A stretch of DNA of 64,000 nt, taken from Aeromicrobium flavum. Its GTDB lineage: Bacteria; Actinomycetota; Actinomycetes; Propionibacteriales; Nocardioidaceae. This document shows, piece by piece, positions 18,808 to 28,135 of the stretch; position 1 is the stretch's first letter; each line of letters opens with the position of its first letter. A program made the position numbers and the translations under genes. The notes below the pieces were generated by a model that was given only the letters and a program-made list of their open reading frames with translations, was not told where the DNA came from and ran no database searches. The stretch covers positions 372,001 to 436,000 of the forward strand of contig NZ_BJZQ01000001.1 in assembly GCF_007992115.1 (NCBI RefSeq), read 5' to 3'.

Positions 18808-19886
18808 CCCGCCGCGTCGCGGTCGAGACGGCGCGGCCGTACGAGGTCGTCGTGGGCCACCACGTGATGGCCGAGCTCGAGCACCTCGTCCCCGAGGACG
18901 CCCTGCGCGTCGCGATCATCCACGCCGGACCGGTCAAGGGCGTCGCCGAGGGGCTCGCGCTGCACCTGCCCGGTCGCGAGGTGCTGCTGATCGAGGCGCC
19001 CGACGGCGAGCAGGCCAAGACCGTCGAGTTCCTCGCGCACTGCTGGGACCAGCTCGGGCTGCGCGGCTTCACCCGCTCCGACCTCGTCATCGGCGTCGGG
19101 GGAGGGGCCACCACCGACCTCGCCGGGTTCGTCGCCGCCAGCTGGCTGCGCGGTGTCCGCTTCGTCACCGTCCCCACCACCGTGCTCGGCATGGTCGACG
19201 CCGCGGTCGGCGGCAAGACCGGCATCAACGTCGCGGCGGGCAAGAACCTCGTCGGCGCGTTCCACGAGCCCGTCGGCGTGCTGTGCGACCTCTCGACGCT
19301 GGCCGACCTGCCGGTCCGTGAGCTGCGCGGGGGACTGGCCGAGGTCATCAAGTGCGGGTTCATCGCCGACCCCACGATCCTCGCCGACGTCGAGGCCGCG
19401 CCCGAGCGCGCGCTCGACCCGGCCGACGACCTGCTGGCCGACCTCGTCACCCGGGGGATCGTCGTCAAGGCCGCCACCGTCGCCACCGACCTGCGTGAGA
19501 CCGGTGCGGACGGATCGATCGGGCGCGAGGCGCTCAACTACGGCCACACGCTGGCCCACGCGATCGAGCGGCACGAGAAGTACACGATCCGCCACGGCGA
19601 GGCGATCAGCGTCGGCATGGTGTTCGTCGCCGAGCTCGCCCACCGGAACGGGCTGATCGACGACGCGCTGCTGGCGCGCCACCGTGCCATTCTGGGTCTC
19701 GTGGGCCTCCCGACGAGCTACGACGGCGCGACGTTCGCCGACCTCCTCGCCGGGATGCGTCTCGACAAGAAGACCCGCGGCGACCAGCTGCGGTTCGTCG
19801 TGCTCGACGGCCTGGCGCAGCCGGTGATCCTGGCCGGGCCCGACGAGGACGTGCTGCGCGAGTGCTGGGACGCCGTCCGTGGCTGA
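18804..19886 (+). CDS. aroB: 3-Dehydroquinate synthase
   Basis: A 360-residue NAD- and metal-dependent enzyme producing 3-dehydroquinate from DAHP. The NAD-binding glycines are in IGVGGGATTDLAGFVAASW, followed by PTTVLGMVDAAVGGKTGIN. Metal ligands lie in GLAEVIKCG, LNYGHTLAHAIE and IRHGEAISVGM. It has normal length. It overlaps aroK by 4 nt and pepQ by 8 nt. Although aroB acts before aroE, aroK and aroC, it lies last of the aro genes here, as in other actinobacteria. Confidence 0.97.
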   Translation: MTRRVAVETARPYEVVVGHHVMAELEHLVPEDALRVAIIHAGPVKGVAEGLALHLPGREVLLIEAPDGEQAKTVEFLAHCWDQLGLRGFTRSDLVIGVGGGATTDLAGFVAASWLRGVRFVTVPTTVLGMVDAAVGGKTGINVAAGKNLVGAFHEPVGVLCDLSTLADLPVRELRGGLAEVIKCGFIADPTILADVEAAPERALDPADDLLADLVTRGIVVKAATVATDLRETGADGSIGREALNYGHTLAHAIERHEKYTIRHGEAISVGMVFVAELAHRNGLIDDALLARHRAILGLVGLPTSYDGATFADLLAGMRLDKKTRGDQLRFVVLDGLAQPVILAGPDEDVLRECWDAVRG

Positions 19887-20955
19887 CGGCACCCGCATCG
19901 AGCGGCTCCAGGACCTCCTGCGCGAGGCCGGGCATGCCGCGATGTACGTGTCCGACCTGGTCAACGTGCGCTACCTGACCGGCTTCACCGGCTCGAACGG
20001 CGCCGTCCTGGTGCAGACCCACGGCGAGCCCGTGTTCCTGACCGACGGCCGCTACCGCGACCAGGCGGCCGCCGAGCTCGCCGCGGCGGGTCTGGCCGAT
20101 GTCGAGATCCTCGTGACCCGCGACCTCCTCGGTGTCGCCGCGGGCCGCGCTCCGGCCGACCTCGTCGCCGAGACGCACGTGCTGGACGTCGAGTCGTGGC
20201 AGAAGCTCGACCGGCCCGAGGCCTCCGGACGGCTGGTCGAGCGCCTGCGCGAGGTGAAGGACGACGACGAGATCGCCTCGCTGCGGCGCGCGTGCGAGAT
20301 CTCGTGCGAGGCCCTCGAGGCCCTGCTCGTCGGCCCGCTGGCCGGCCGCACCGAGCGGGAGGTCGCGCGCGACCTCGAGTGGCGGATGCTCGATCTGGGT
20401 GCCGAGGACCGCGCCTTCGACACGATCCTGGCCTCGGGCGAGAACACCGCCATCCCGCACCACCAGCCGACCGACCGCGTGCTGCGGGCCGGCGACCTCG
20501 TCAAGGTCGACTTCGGCGCCAAGGTCGATGGCTACCACGCGGACTGCACGCGCACCGTCGTGATCGGCAGCGCCGCCGCGTGGCAGCGCGAGATCCACGC
20601 CGCCGTGAAGGAGTCGCAGGCCGCCGGTCTCGACCGGCTCCGCCCGGGTGTCCCGGTGGCCGAGTCCAACGCCGCGGCGCGCGACTCGCTCGAGCGCGCG
20701 GGATGGCTCGACGCCTTCACGACAGGCCTCGGACACGGCGTCGGACTCCAGATCCACGAGGACCCGTTCATCGCGTCCGCACACCCCGGTAGACTTGCCA
20801 GCCGCACCGTCCTGACGATGGAACCGGGGATCTATCTCCCGGGCCGAGGGGGCGTGCGCATCGAGGACACCGTCCTCGTCACCGACCCCGACCACCATGG
20901 TGGTGAGCCGGACGTGCTCACCGACATGACCACAGAACTCCTGGAGATCGACTGA
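19879..20955 (+). CDS. pepQ: Xaa-Pro peptidase, M24 family
   Basis: A 358-residue metallopeptidase of the M24B family (Xaa-Pro dipeptidase/aminopeptidase). The N-terminal creatinase-like domain covers about 1-125. In the pita-bread domain the dinuclear metal ligands are the Asp pair in [16 protein letters not shown], the His in [13 protein letters not shown], and the Glu pair in [12 protein letters not shown] and VRIEDTVLV. The GTG start lies inside the end of aroB, and the stop overlaps the efp ATG. It is the classical efp neighbour. The exact peptide preference is not visible. A TAGACT hexamer occurs within its 3' part. Confidence 0.9.
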   Translation: MADGTRIERLQDLLREAGHAAMYVSDLVNVRYLTGFTGSNGAVLVQTHGEPVFLTDGRYRDQAAAELAAAGLADVEILVTRDLLGVAAGRAPADLVAETHVLDVESWQKLDRPEASGRLVERLREVKDDDEIASLRRACEISCEALEALLVGPLAGRTEREVARDLEWRMLDLGAEDRAFDTILASGENTAIPHHQPTDRVLRAGDLVKVDFGAKVDGYHADCTRTVVIGSAAAWQREIHAAVKESQAAGLDRLRPGVPVAESNAAARDSLERAGWLDAFTTGLGHGVGLQIHEDPFIASAHPGRLASRTVLTMEPGIYLPGRGGVRIEDTVLVTDPDHHGGEPDVLTDMTTELLEID

Positions 20956-21518
20956 TGGCGACCACGAACGACCTCAAGAACGGCATGGTGCTCAAGATCG
21001 ACGGACGGCTGCTCACCGTCATCGACTTCCAGCACGTCAAGCCGGGCAAGGGCCCTGCTTTCGTCCGCACCAAGCTGAAGGACGTCGAGTCGGGCAAGAC
21101 GCTCGACCGCACCTTCAACGCCGGCATGAAGGTCGAGACCGCCAGCGTCGACAAGCGCGACATGCAGTACCTGTACAACGACGGCAGCAACTACGTCTTC
21201 ATGGACACCGCCACGTTCGACCAGATCGAGGTCACGCCCGAGATCATGGGCTCCACCGTCGACTACCTGCTCGAGAACCAGGACGCCGTCGTCGCCACCA
21301 ACGAGGGCCGCGTGCTCTACGTCGAGCTGCCGGCCTCGGTCGAGCTCGTCATCGAGCACACCGACCCGGGCCTGCAGGGCGACCGCTCCAGCGGCGGCAC
21401 CAAGCCGGCGCGCCTCGAGACGGGCAAGGAGATCCAGGTCCCGCTGTTCGTCGGCTCGGGCGAGAAGATCAAGGTCGACACCCGTGACGGCAGCTACCTC
21501 GGTCGTGTGAAGGCCTGA
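20955..21518 (+). CDS. efp: Elongation factor P
   Basis: A 187-residue, three-domain translation factor that relieves ribosomes stalled at polyproline. The N-terminal KOW-like domain starts [15 protein letters not shown]. The loop KPGKGPA places lysine 32 at the tip that contacts the peptidyl-transferase centre; actinobacterial EF-P is thought to use this lysine unmodified with a proline-rich loop. The C-terminal OB domains end with [12 protein letters not shown], the family signature. ATG 20955 overlaps the pepQ stop, and the TGA overlaps nusB. Confidence 0.97.
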   Translation: MATTNDLKNGMVLKIDGRLLTVIDFQHVKPGKGPAFVRTKLKDVESGKTLDRTFNAGMKVETASVDKRDMQYLYNDGSNYVFMDTATFDQIEVTPEIMGSTVDYLLENQDAVVATNEGRVLYVELPASVELVIEHTDPGLQGDRSSGGTKPARLETGKEIQVPLFVGSGEKIKVDTRDGSYLGRVKA

Positions 21519-21946
21519 TGGCTGCTCGCACCAAGGCGCGCAAGCGGGCCCTGGACATCCTCTTCGAGTCCGAGTCCCGGGGGCTCTCGGCTGACGGCAC
21601 GCTGGCCGACCGGCTCGAGGTCAACGACCCGCCGGTCAACCCGTACACCGTCTCGCTGGTCGAGGGCGTCGCCGCGAACATCGAGCAGATCGACGCGCTG
21701 CTCGAGGAGCACTCGCACGCCTGGCCGCTCGAGCGGATGCCCGCGGTCGACCGCAACCTGCTGCGGATCGCGGTGTTCGAGATCCTGCACGTCGACGACG
21801 TGCCCGACCCGGTCGCGATCAGCGAGGCGGTCGAGCTGGCCACCGAGCTCTCCACCGACGAGTCGCCGCGGTTCGTGAACGGGCTGCTGTCGAAGGTCGC
21901 CCAGGTCAAGGACCAGCCGACCGACACGAATCAGCCGACCGACTAG
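21518..21946 (+). CDS. nusB: Transcription antitermination factor NusB
   Basis: A 142-residue helical RNA-binding protein that with NusE binds boxA in rRNA leaders. It starts [17 protein letters not shown] with the basic RNA-binding helix and contains PAVDRNLLRIAVFEIL and DESPRFVNGLLSKVA, conserved NusB segments. A short Gln/Thr/Asp tail ends the protein. The TAG stop (21944-21946) overlaps the efeB stop on the other strand in the four bases CTAG, so no terminator fits between them. Genes usually following nusB in relatives (bldD/pyrR) are displaced here. Confidence 0.95.
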   Translation: MAARTKARKRALDILFESESRGLSADGTLADRLEVNDPPVNPYTVSLVEGVAANIEQIDALLEEHSHAWPLERMPAVDRNLLRIAVFEILHVDDVPDPVAISEAVELATELSTDESPRFVNGLLSKVAQVKDQPTDTNQPTD

Positions 21947-23196
21947 AAGAGCCCGCTTCCGACGGAGTCCCCGGCGCGGATGCCGCCGGGGACCGCGAAG
22001 ATCGCCGATCCGATGTGGCGGATGTACTCGTTGAGCGTGTCCTTCGCCAGCGACCTCTGGACGTCGATGAACTGCTGCGGCGAGCGCACGAACGCGAGGA
22101 AGAACAGGCCGGCGTTGAGCTGGCCCAGGTCGTTGTTGCCCTCGACGAAGTTGTAGCCGCGCCGCAGCATCCGCGCGCCGCCGTTGTGGTCGGGGTGGGC
22201 CAGCCGGACGTGGGAGTCCATCGGGATCGCCGGGCCACCGGCCTTGGTCGAGAAGACGTCGAACTTCGGCTCGGTGAACTCGGTGCCGCCCGACAGGGGA
22301 GCGCCCTCGCCCTTGTCGCGGCCGATGATGGCCTCCTGCTCCTCCAGCCGGACGCGGTCCCACGACTCGATCAGCATCTGGATCTTGCGGGCGACGAGGA
22401 ACGTGCCGCCGTCGAGCCAGGGCTGGTCGGAGTCGTCGGCCCAGACCGATGTCGCAAGGTCGGAGCCGTCGCTGCCGAAGATGTTGGCGGTGCCGTCCTT
22501 GAAGCCGAAGAGGTTGCGTGGGGTGGCCTGCGCCTTGGACGTGGTCGAGGTGCGGCCGTAGCCGAGCTGCGTCCAGCGGACCTGCGCCCGGCCGAAGGCG
22601 ATGCGCGAGAGGTTGCGGATGGCGTGCACGGCGACCTGCGGGTCGTTGGCGCACGCCTGGATGCACAGGTCGCCGCCGCTGAAGCGGTCCTCGAGCAGGT
22701 CGAACGCGAACGAGGGCAGCTCGACGAGCTCCTTCGGGCGCCGGTCGGCGATGCCGAAGCGGTCGCGCCCGTCCGCGTCCTCGAACAGGGTGGGGCCGAA
22801 GCCGAACGTGATGGTCAGGGCGTTGGCCTGGAGGTCGAGCGCCTCGCCGGTGTCGTCCGGCGGCTTGTACGGGCCGCCGCCGACGGCTCCCTCGTCGGTG
22901 ACGTCCTGGCCCCGGGTCATGCGGGCGGCCGCGGCCGTCCAGTCGGCCAGCAGGGACTTGAGCTCCTCGCGCCCGGCGGTGGACGTCATGTCGAAGGACG
23001 CGAAGTACAGGTGCTGCTGGACCGCGGTGGTGATGCCGGCCTGGTGCTTGCCGCGGAACGGCACCACGAGATCGGTGGTGCTGGGGGCGTCGTCACCCCG
23101 CGCGGCGCCGGCGGTGAACCCACCGGCGACGCCGGCAGCACCTGCCGCGCCGATCAGCCCGAGGGCCGACCGGCGTGACAGCCGCGGACCGGTCAT
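21943..23196 (-). CDS. efeB: Tat-exported dye-decolorising peroxidase EfeB
   Basis: A 417-residue heme peroxidase of the DyP type, the periplasmic-side enzyme of the EfeUOB iron system. The N-terminus RLSRRSALGLIGAAGAAG is a twin-arginine signal, so the protein is exported folded with heme. The DyP motif GFKDGTANIFG (GxxDG, with the distal Asp) is present, and the proximal His region is DSHVRLAHPDHNGG. The role proposed for EfeB is oxidation of ferrous iron or release of iron from heme. Its ATG overlaps the efeO stop. Its own stop overlaps the nusB stop tail to tail. Confidence 0.94.
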   Translation of the reverse strand: MTGPRLSRRSALGLIGAAGAAGVAGGFTAGAARGDDAPSTTDLVVPFRGKHQAGITTAVQQHLYFASFDMTSTAGREELKSLLADWTAAAARMTRGQDVTDEGAVGGGPYKPPDDTGEALDLQANALTITFGFGPTLFEDADGRDRFGIADRRPKELVELPSFAFDLLEDRFSGGDLCIQACANDPQVAVHAIRNLSRIAFGRAQVRWTQLGYGRTSTTSKAQATPRNLFGFKDGTANIFGSDGSDLATSVWADDSDQPWLDGGTFLVARKIQMLIESWDRVRLEEQEAIIGRDKGEGAPLSGGTEFTEPKFDVFSTKAGGPAIPMDSHVRLAHPDHNGGARMLRRGYNFVEGNNDLGQLNAGLFFLAFVRSPQQFIDVQRSLAKDTLNEYIRHIGSAIFAVPGGIRAGDSVGSGLF

Positions 23197-24404
23197 GACT
23201 TCGAGACTCCCAGGACGGTGTGCGTCAGCTGCGACAGCGGCTCGCTCAGGGCGTTCAGCTGGGCGCCGAGCTCGTTGCGCTGCGCCTGCTCGACCGTGTC
23301 GTAGGAGACGAAGCCCTGGTCGTAGTCGCCGTACGTCTCGAGCAGGGCGAACATGCCCTTGAACTGGCGGTCGAGGTCGCCGACGAGCTTCTCGCCCTCG
23401 GTGCCCTTGGCCTCGGCGATGTCGCGGACCGCGCCGTACGCGACCTGGGCGCCCTCGACGTTGGCGTAGAAGTCGTAGAGGTCGGTGTGGCTGAACTCGT
23501 CCTCCTCGCCGGGCAGCTTGCCGTCGGGCGCGGCGATCTCGTCGAGCAGTCCGATGGCGCCGTTGGTGATGTCGCCGACGGTCAGCACGAACTCATCGGA
23601 GTGGACCTTGTCGTAGAGGGCCTTGATGTCCGTCCTGAGCTGGTCGCCCAGCTTCGCGCGGCCCTTCTCGTCGAGCTCGATCAGTTCCTCGGTCGGGTAG
23701 TTCTTCCGCGCCTCGTCGAGCCACAGGTCCATCTCGATGCGGTGGAAGCCGGTGAACGGCAGGTTCTCGGCCTCGGCGCCGGGCTTGCGGTAGTCGATCT
23801 TCGGGTCGAGGTCGCCGAACTGCTCGGCGGTGGGCTCGATGCGCTCGTAGTTGATCCGCGTGATCGGGAAGAGCTTCCGAGCGGTCTCGTCGTCGCCGGA
23901 CGTGTACGCCGCGACGAAGTCGTCGACGTTGCCGACCAGCTCGCCGACCTGGTCCTTCGTGTAGGCCGTGTACGAGGCGACGGCCGCGTCGATCGCCTTC
24001 TGCTGGTCCTCGTCGACGGCCACGTCGTCGCCGGTGACGGTGAACTTCGCGTTGCCGATGCCGTCGCCAACCATGCCGGGCTTGCACTCGGTGAAGTACT
24101 CGCCGGGCTGGGCCTGGACGGTCAGGTCGCGCGAGGTGCCGGGGGCGATGTTCTCGACCTCGCCGACGATCCGCAGCTTGTTGCTGTCGAGCACGTAGAA
24201 CTCGGTGATCTTGTCGCCGTCGTTGGTGACGTCGAAGGTGATCGTGCCGCTGTCGGCCTTCGCCGTCGACACCTCGCACCCGTCGGCGGTGCTGGTGACC
24301 TTGATGGCGTCGTCACCGGACTCGGAGTTCTTGACGCAGGCGCTCAGGCCGAGCGTCGCGGTGAGGGCGACGGCCAGCACGGTGGAGCGGGAGCGACGAT
24401 TCAT
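23193..24404 (-). CDS. efeO: Iron-binding lipoprotein EfeO (cupredoxin plus M75/imelysin domains)
   Basis: A 403-residue lipoprotein. The signal peptide ends in the lipobox LSAC at about residues 22-25. An N-terminal cupredoxin-like domain (about 40-125) contains [19 protein letters not shown] and the Cys in [10 protein letters not shown]. The C-terminal M75 peptidase-like (imelysin) domain has the metal motif HRIEMDLW. This architecture is the full-length EfeO, which captures iron outside the membrane and passes it to EfeU. I place the start at ATG 24404, giving a clean lipoprotein signal; longer readings run into efeU. Start and stop overlap the neighbours by 4 nt each. Confidence 0.94.
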   Translation of the reverse strand: MNRRSRSTVLAVALTATLGLSACVKNSESGDDAIKVTSTADGCEVSTAKADSGTITFDVTNDGDKITEFYVLDSNKLRIVGEVENIAPGTSRDLTVQAQPGEYFTECKPGMVGDGIGNAKFTVTGDDVAVDEDQQKAIDAAVASYTAYTKDQVGELVGNVDDFVAAYTSGDDETARKLFPITRINYERIEPTAEQFGDLDPKIDYRKPGAEAENLPFTGFHRIEMDLWLDEARKNYPTEELIELDEKGRAKLGDQLRTDIKALYDKVHSDEFVLTVGDITNGAIGLLDEIAAPDGKLPGEEDEFSHTDLYDFYANVEGAQVAYGAVRDIAEAKGTEGEKLVGDLDRQFKGMFALLETYGDYDQGFVSYDTVEQAQRNELGAQLNALSEPLSQLTHTVLGVSKS

Positions 24405-25261
24405 GCACGGGATCCTTCGGTCGTGGCGGGCTGGGCCGCGGGGGTGGGTCGTCGGGTGGCGCGCGCGTACGCGGTGCCGACGACGGCGAGGTAGGCCGCC
24501 CAGGCTGCGATCTCGAGCTTGGTCATGTCGGGGGCGAAGCCGATCGTGCCCTTGAGCAGCGCGGCGGGCAGGCCGGACGGGTCGATCGTGTCGCTCAGCT
24601 GGAACGCCCAGCCGGATCCACCCTGGGTCCACGGGCCGGGCAGGACTCCGGCCTCCTGCAGGTCGTGGACGCCGTAGGCCAGGATGCCCGCGGCGACGAC
24701 GATCAGCAGGGCTCCGGTCCAGGTGAAGAACGTGCCGAGGTTGATGCGGACGATGCCCTTGTAGATGAGCCATCCGATCGCCACGGCCGTGAGCAGGCCC
24801 AGCACGGCGCCCACCCAGGCCAGGGGAGCGTCGCCGTTGGAGCGGACGGCGCTCCAGAGGAAGAGGGCGGTCTCGAGGCCCTCGCGAGCGACGGCGACGA
24901 AGCCGATGGCGACGAGGCCCCAGCCGGGACCATCGAGGCGGGCGTCGACCTGGTGCTCCAGCTCGCGCTTGAGGCCTCGGGCCGTGCGGGCCATCCAGAA
25001 GATCATCCAGGTGACGAGTCCGACCGCCAGGATCGACAGCGTCCCGCCGATGATCTCCTGCGCCTCGAACGTCAGCCCGTAGGTGCCGAAGGTCAGGAGG
25101 GCGCCGAGGCCCAGCGAGAGCACGACCGCCAGCGCCACGCCCGCCCAGATGCGGGGCACGACGTCGTCGCGGCCGATCTTGCGGACGTAGGCGATGAGGA
25201 TGCCGACCACCAGCGAGGCTTCGAGGCCCTCGCGCAGGCCGATCAGGAAAGTACCGAGCAT
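24401..25261 (-). CDS. efeU: FTR1-family iron permease EfeU
   Basis: A 286-residue integral membrane protein with about seven helices, homologous to the yeast Ftr1 iron permease. The two REGLE iron-binding motifs are in helix 1 (residues 10-14) and helix 4 (126-130). It imports ferric iron produced at the membrane surface. It is the first gene of efeUOB, all three with ATGA overlaps. A Shine-Dalgarno AAAGGTGA precedes ATG 25261. A DtxR/IdeR-like palindrome lies 30 bp upstream, so transcription is probably repressed by iron. Confidence 0.95.
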   Translation of the reverse strand: MLGTFLIGLREGLEASLVVGILIAYVRKIGRDDVVPRIWAGVALAVVLSLGLGALLTFGTYGLTFEAQEIIGGTLSILAVGLVTWMIFWMARTARGLKRELEHQVDARLDGPGWGLVAIGFVAVAREGLETALFLWSAVRSNGDAPLAWVGAVLGLLTAVAIGWLIYKGIVRINLGTFFTWTGALLIVVAAGILAYGVHDLQEAGVLPGPWTQGGSGWAFQLSDTIDPSGLPAALLKGTIGFAPDMTKLEIAAWAAYLAVVGTAYARATRRPTPAAQPATTEGSRA

Positions 25262-25290
25262 CGTGTGTCACCTTTGCCGGCCGCCCTGGG

Positions 25291-25307
25291 TTAGGCGAGC
25301 CTCAGCA
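25291..25307 (-). promoter_or_regulatory. DtxR/IdeR-like iron box upstream of efeUOB
   Basis: The palindromic stretch TTAGGCGAGCCTCAGCA closely follows the left half of the IdeR/DtxR consensus TTAGGTTAGCCTAACCTAA. It matches TTAGG, then AGCCT and the following A. It lies 30-46 bp upstream of the efeU start, where a bound repressor would block the promoter. The regulator itself is not in the window. Confidence 0.8.
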
Positions 25308-25347
25308 AAGATACATCACCCCGGGATCACGGTCCGTGTCCGGTGCG

Positions 25348-26501
25348 TCACGTCGCGCGGTACCGCTCGCTGTGCCGGAGGGGCGCATCGAGGTAGCGGT
25401 CGTCGAGGTAACCGTGGGACTTCATGTTGTGGTGCTTGCGGCACAGGCACCTGAGGTTCGATGCCGTGGTGGGGCCGCCCGAGTCGTAGGCCTTCGCGTG
25501 GTCGAGGTCGGTCTCATGGGCCGGAACTCGGCAGCCGGCGACGCGACAGGCGCCGTCCCTCCAGCGGAGTGCTCGCCGCAATGACTCGGTGGGTTGGTCC
25601 GCAGGACGGTGGTGTCGAGGACCTCGCCGAGCGGGTCGAGAACCAGGCGCCGGAAGAGCGTGTGCTCGGACTGGGCGAGCTCGCGCACCCACTCCGCACC
25701 GACCGGCTCGCCGTCGAGCGTGAGGCCGGGGCCGTCGGTGAGCCCGATCAGGTCGGTGGCGGCGATGCTGATGGCGATCTCGGCGCGGATGTCGGTCTCG
25801 GTGCCGGTGCACGACGTGAGCCAGTGGCCGAGGACGTCGGCCTGCTTCTGCTCACGGGTGCGGCGGTCCTTCTCGCCCGTGTCGGGATCGATCGCCGGAA
25901 GGGACTTCGCGGTCCGGCGGAGTCGGTCGCCGACGGCGATCGCGAGCGGGGTGGGCAGGAGGGCGGCCAGCCACGACGTGCCGTCGTCGTTGTGACGGAT
26001 CGAGACATGACGCTGCTCGACGGCGCGGGCGGTCTCTTGGGCCGTCGGCTCGGGCTCGAGTCGGGCGCGCAGGCGTCGCAACCAGGAGCGCAGCTCGGCG
26101 ACGGTGTGGGTCGCCGCGTACTCCGGCGCGGAACGCTCCAGATGGTCGAGCGCCTTGCGGGTCTGCAGCTGCTCGGCCGTGCGGGCGATCGCCGTGACCC
26201 GCACGCCGTCGATGTCTCCGGCACGGAACGCCTCCCACACGGCCGGCGCACGGTCGCGCAGGACCCCGGACTCGCTGATCATCGCCCAGATCGTGTTCTC
26301 GGAGACGTGCAGCGACTGGGCGAGGTCGAGGGTGACCTCGCGCCGCGCCAGCTCCTTGGTCAGCGCGATCTCGTCGCAGCGGTCGATCTGCGCCCCGCGC
26401 TCGGCGTGCTGGGTGACGACGAAGTGCCACTCGGTGAACTCGGCGATCGCCCGCGCGCGACGCACCGCGTCGGCGGAGAGAGAGGTCGTTTCCGAGGTCA
26501 T
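25348..26501 (-). pseudogene. DUF222/HNH endonuclease-domain gene with a frameshift
   Basis: Two overlapping frames together form one DUF222 (13E12-repeat) plus HNH protein. The N-terminal frame (from ATG 26501) is helical DUF222 to LDTTVLRTN. Near 25595 the reading moves to the adjacent frame, which continues PTESLRRALRWRDGACRVAG and ends at 25348 with the HNH motif: DLDHAKAYDSGG, then NLRCLCRKHHNMKS. Restoring one base in the CCC run near 25595-25600 gives an ordinary protein of about 384 residues. It may therefore be a real loss of function, a programmed shift, or a single-base assembly error. Without correction the product ends after 359 residues and lacks HNH. Confidence 0.8.
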
Positions 26502-26559
26502 GCACCCAACCTAGTGGGCGCCACCGACAGAAACGGCGCGCCGCGGGATCGGGTCGCAC

Positions 26560-26565
26560 TACGGT
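26560..26565 (+). promoter_or_regulatory. Probable -10 hexamer (TACGGT), leaderless
   Basis: TACGGT ends 6 nt before GTG 26572 with no Shine-Dalgarno between. Confidence 0.5.
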
Positions 26566-26571
26566 GACGAC

Positions 26572-27531
26572 GTGAACGAAGAGGTCGTCGGGCTGATGGT
26601 CCGGTTGGCGTGCGGGGAGGCGAGCGAGCCCCCGTTGCGCGGACTGGTGCAGATCGGCGGGTGCCGGTTCCGGGTCTGGAAGCACTGCGAACGGTTGAGG
26701 GTGGAGACCGACGCGGGTGAGCTGCGGGCGGTCCGCGCACCCGACCGGGTGCTCACGTTCCTCAAGGGTGACGAGCTGCCGATCGAGACCGGGCCGGGGT
26801 CGCTGGCGTTCGACGACGAGGACGGCGACGTCTCGTACAGTTTCTTGGCGCGCCCGCGCTTGCGGCAGCTCGAGCTGGACGAGCGCCGCGTGACCGGGCC
26901 GGTCGAGCGAGGCGCACGGTTCGGGCGACCGACGGCCACCGTCACCCTCGAGCACACCTACCACGACGACTTCGCCACGACGCTGGTGCTGGACGCCGTG
27001 ACGGGCATGCCGTTCTCGTGGGTGGAAGCCGGCAGCACGATCCTGGAGTGGCGCGAGCTCGAGGTGCTGGACGCGGTCGACGAGTCGCTGCTGCGGTGGG
27101 ACGGCGACACCCGGAGCGTGGGCTGGTTCGCCTACGTCGGGTCTTCGGAGGAGCTGGACGAGGACGAGGACGAGGACGTCCCCGATGAGGTCCGTGAGCA
27201 GCTCCGCGAGAACAGGCGCCGGTCGGGGGAGCTCTCGTCACGCTTCGATCACTCGCCGCTCCTGGCGCGGGTTCCGATGGAGGTGCTCATCGAGTCCTCC
27301 GAGCCCGGCCACGTGGCGATCGACGTCCAGCCGGAGACGCTGGTCACCGTGCGAGGTCACGCCTCGGGCAGACGCCGTGACGGGGAGTACGCGACCGAGA
27401 CCTGGACCACGGACGACGGATGGACCTGGGAGGTGCACGCCGCCGGCGTCGTGGACCCGCAGCTCCTCCCGTCGCTCCGGGAACGGATCGCGGCCTGGCG
27501 GGCGTCGCTCGCGTCCGATCAGGGCGATTGA
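26572..27531 (+). CDS. Hypothetical protein with acidic linker (319 aa)
   Basis: I do not recognise this 319-residue protein. It is soluble, with no clear signal peptide or membrane helix. The first part (about 1-185) alternates beta-type segments, including FRVWKHCERLRVETDAGE and TATVTLEHTYHDDF, and reads like a beta-rich sensor or lipid-binding fold. A very acidic linker, EELDEDEDEDVPDE, lies at about 187-200, followed by a helix and a second beta-rich part. Codon usage and GC match the neighbours. It follows the HNH gene divergently, and its end overlaps the YdeI-like gene by 13 bp on the opposite strand. Confidence 0.7.
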   Translation: MNEEVVGLMVRLACGEASEPPLRGLVQIGGCRFRVWKHCERLRVETDAGELRAVRAPDRVLTFLKGDELPIETGPGSLAFDDEDGDVSYSFLARPRLRQLELDERRVTGPVERGARFGRPTATVTLEHTYHDDFATTLVLDAVTGMPFSWVEAGSTILEWRELEVLDAVDESLLRWDGDTRSVGWFAYVGSSEELDEDEDEDVPDEVREQLRENRRRSGELSSRFDHSPLLARVPMEVLIESSEPGHVAIDVQPETLVTVRGHASGRRRDGEYATETWTTDDGWTWEVHAAGVVDPQLLPSLRERIAAWRASLASDQGD

Positions 27532-28082
27532 GGGTCCGAGACCTGCAACCGCTCGACCGATCGCTCAAGGAGGCGCACCCGTGCCTCGGCCGATCGTGCC
27601 TTCAGCAACGGCAGGACGATCGCGTATTGGTCGGTGCGGCTCAGCCGCTCGAACGCAGCACGGGCGGTGGGCGCCGCGTCGAGCGCTGCCATGAGGTCGG
27701 ACGGGATCTCGCCGCCGGCCTGCGGAGCGTAGGCGGCGTCCCAGCGTCCGTCGGCACGTGCGGCCGCGAGCTGTGCGAGGCCTCCGGGCCGCATCCGCCC
27801 CGCTGCCTCGAGAGCCTCGGCCTTGGCCACGTTGACCTGCGACCACGGAGTTCTCGCTCGTCGCGGCGAGTACCGCTGCAGGAAGGACACGTCGTCGAGT
27901 GAGCGTCGGAGGCCGTCGATCCAGCCGTGGCACAGCGCCCCGTCGAGGGCGTCACCGATGGTGATGAGCGGCAGGTCGGTGTTCTTGCGCCGGATGCGCA
28001 GCCACGCCTCGGACGCGGTGGCGTGGTGCTCCTCGAGCCACGCGTCCCATACCGCCGCGTCAGCGAGTTCCAGCACGTCCAT
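27519..28082 (-). CDS. YdeI/OmpD-associated family protein
   Basis: A 187-residue protein resembling the YdeI/OmpD-associated (DUF1905-neighbour) family. It has WDAWLEEHHATASEAWLRI at the N-terminus, ALCHGWIDGLRR, and FLQRYSPRRARTPWSQVN, followed by a C-terminal helical segment. This is the usual family size. Function is unknown; some relatives are tied to stress responses. I choose ATG 28082 because AGGAGG lies 6 nt upstream; an earlier start at 28106 lacks this. Its 3' end overlaps the convergent hypothetical gene. Confidence 0.85.
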   Translation of the reverse strand: MDVLELADAAVWDAWLEEHHATASEAWLRIRRKNTDLPLITIGDALDGALCHGWIDGLRRSLDDVSFLQRYSPRRARTPWSQVNVAKAEALEAAGRMRPGGLAQLAAARADGRWDAAYAPQAGGEIPSDLMAALDAAPTARAAFERLSRTDQYAIVLPLLKARSAEARVRLLERSVERLQVSDPQSP

Positions 28083-28122
28083 CCCCGACCTCCTGGGTGC
28101 CAGCATCCCAGCCGCGGGCGGG

Positions 28123-28128
28123 TAACGT
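28123..28128 (+). promoter_or_regulatory. Probable -10 hexamer (TAACGT), leaderless
   Basis: TAACGT ends 7 nt before ATG 28136, and no Shine-Dalgarno is present. This supports ATG 28136 over the in-frame start at 28097. Confidence 0.5.
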
Positions 28129-28135
28129 CGACGGG

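Noticed and set aside
20790-20795. TAGACT inside pepQ as an internal promoter for efp
   Set aside because: It matches a -10, but it is about 160 nt before efp, no -35 is visible, and efp is joined to pepQ by a stop-start overlap. One hexamer alone is not enough.
28097-28135. Upstream start for the SGNH hydrolase
   Set aside because: It has no ribosome site, and a TAACGT hexamer lies within the added segment, which fits a leaderless start at 28136.
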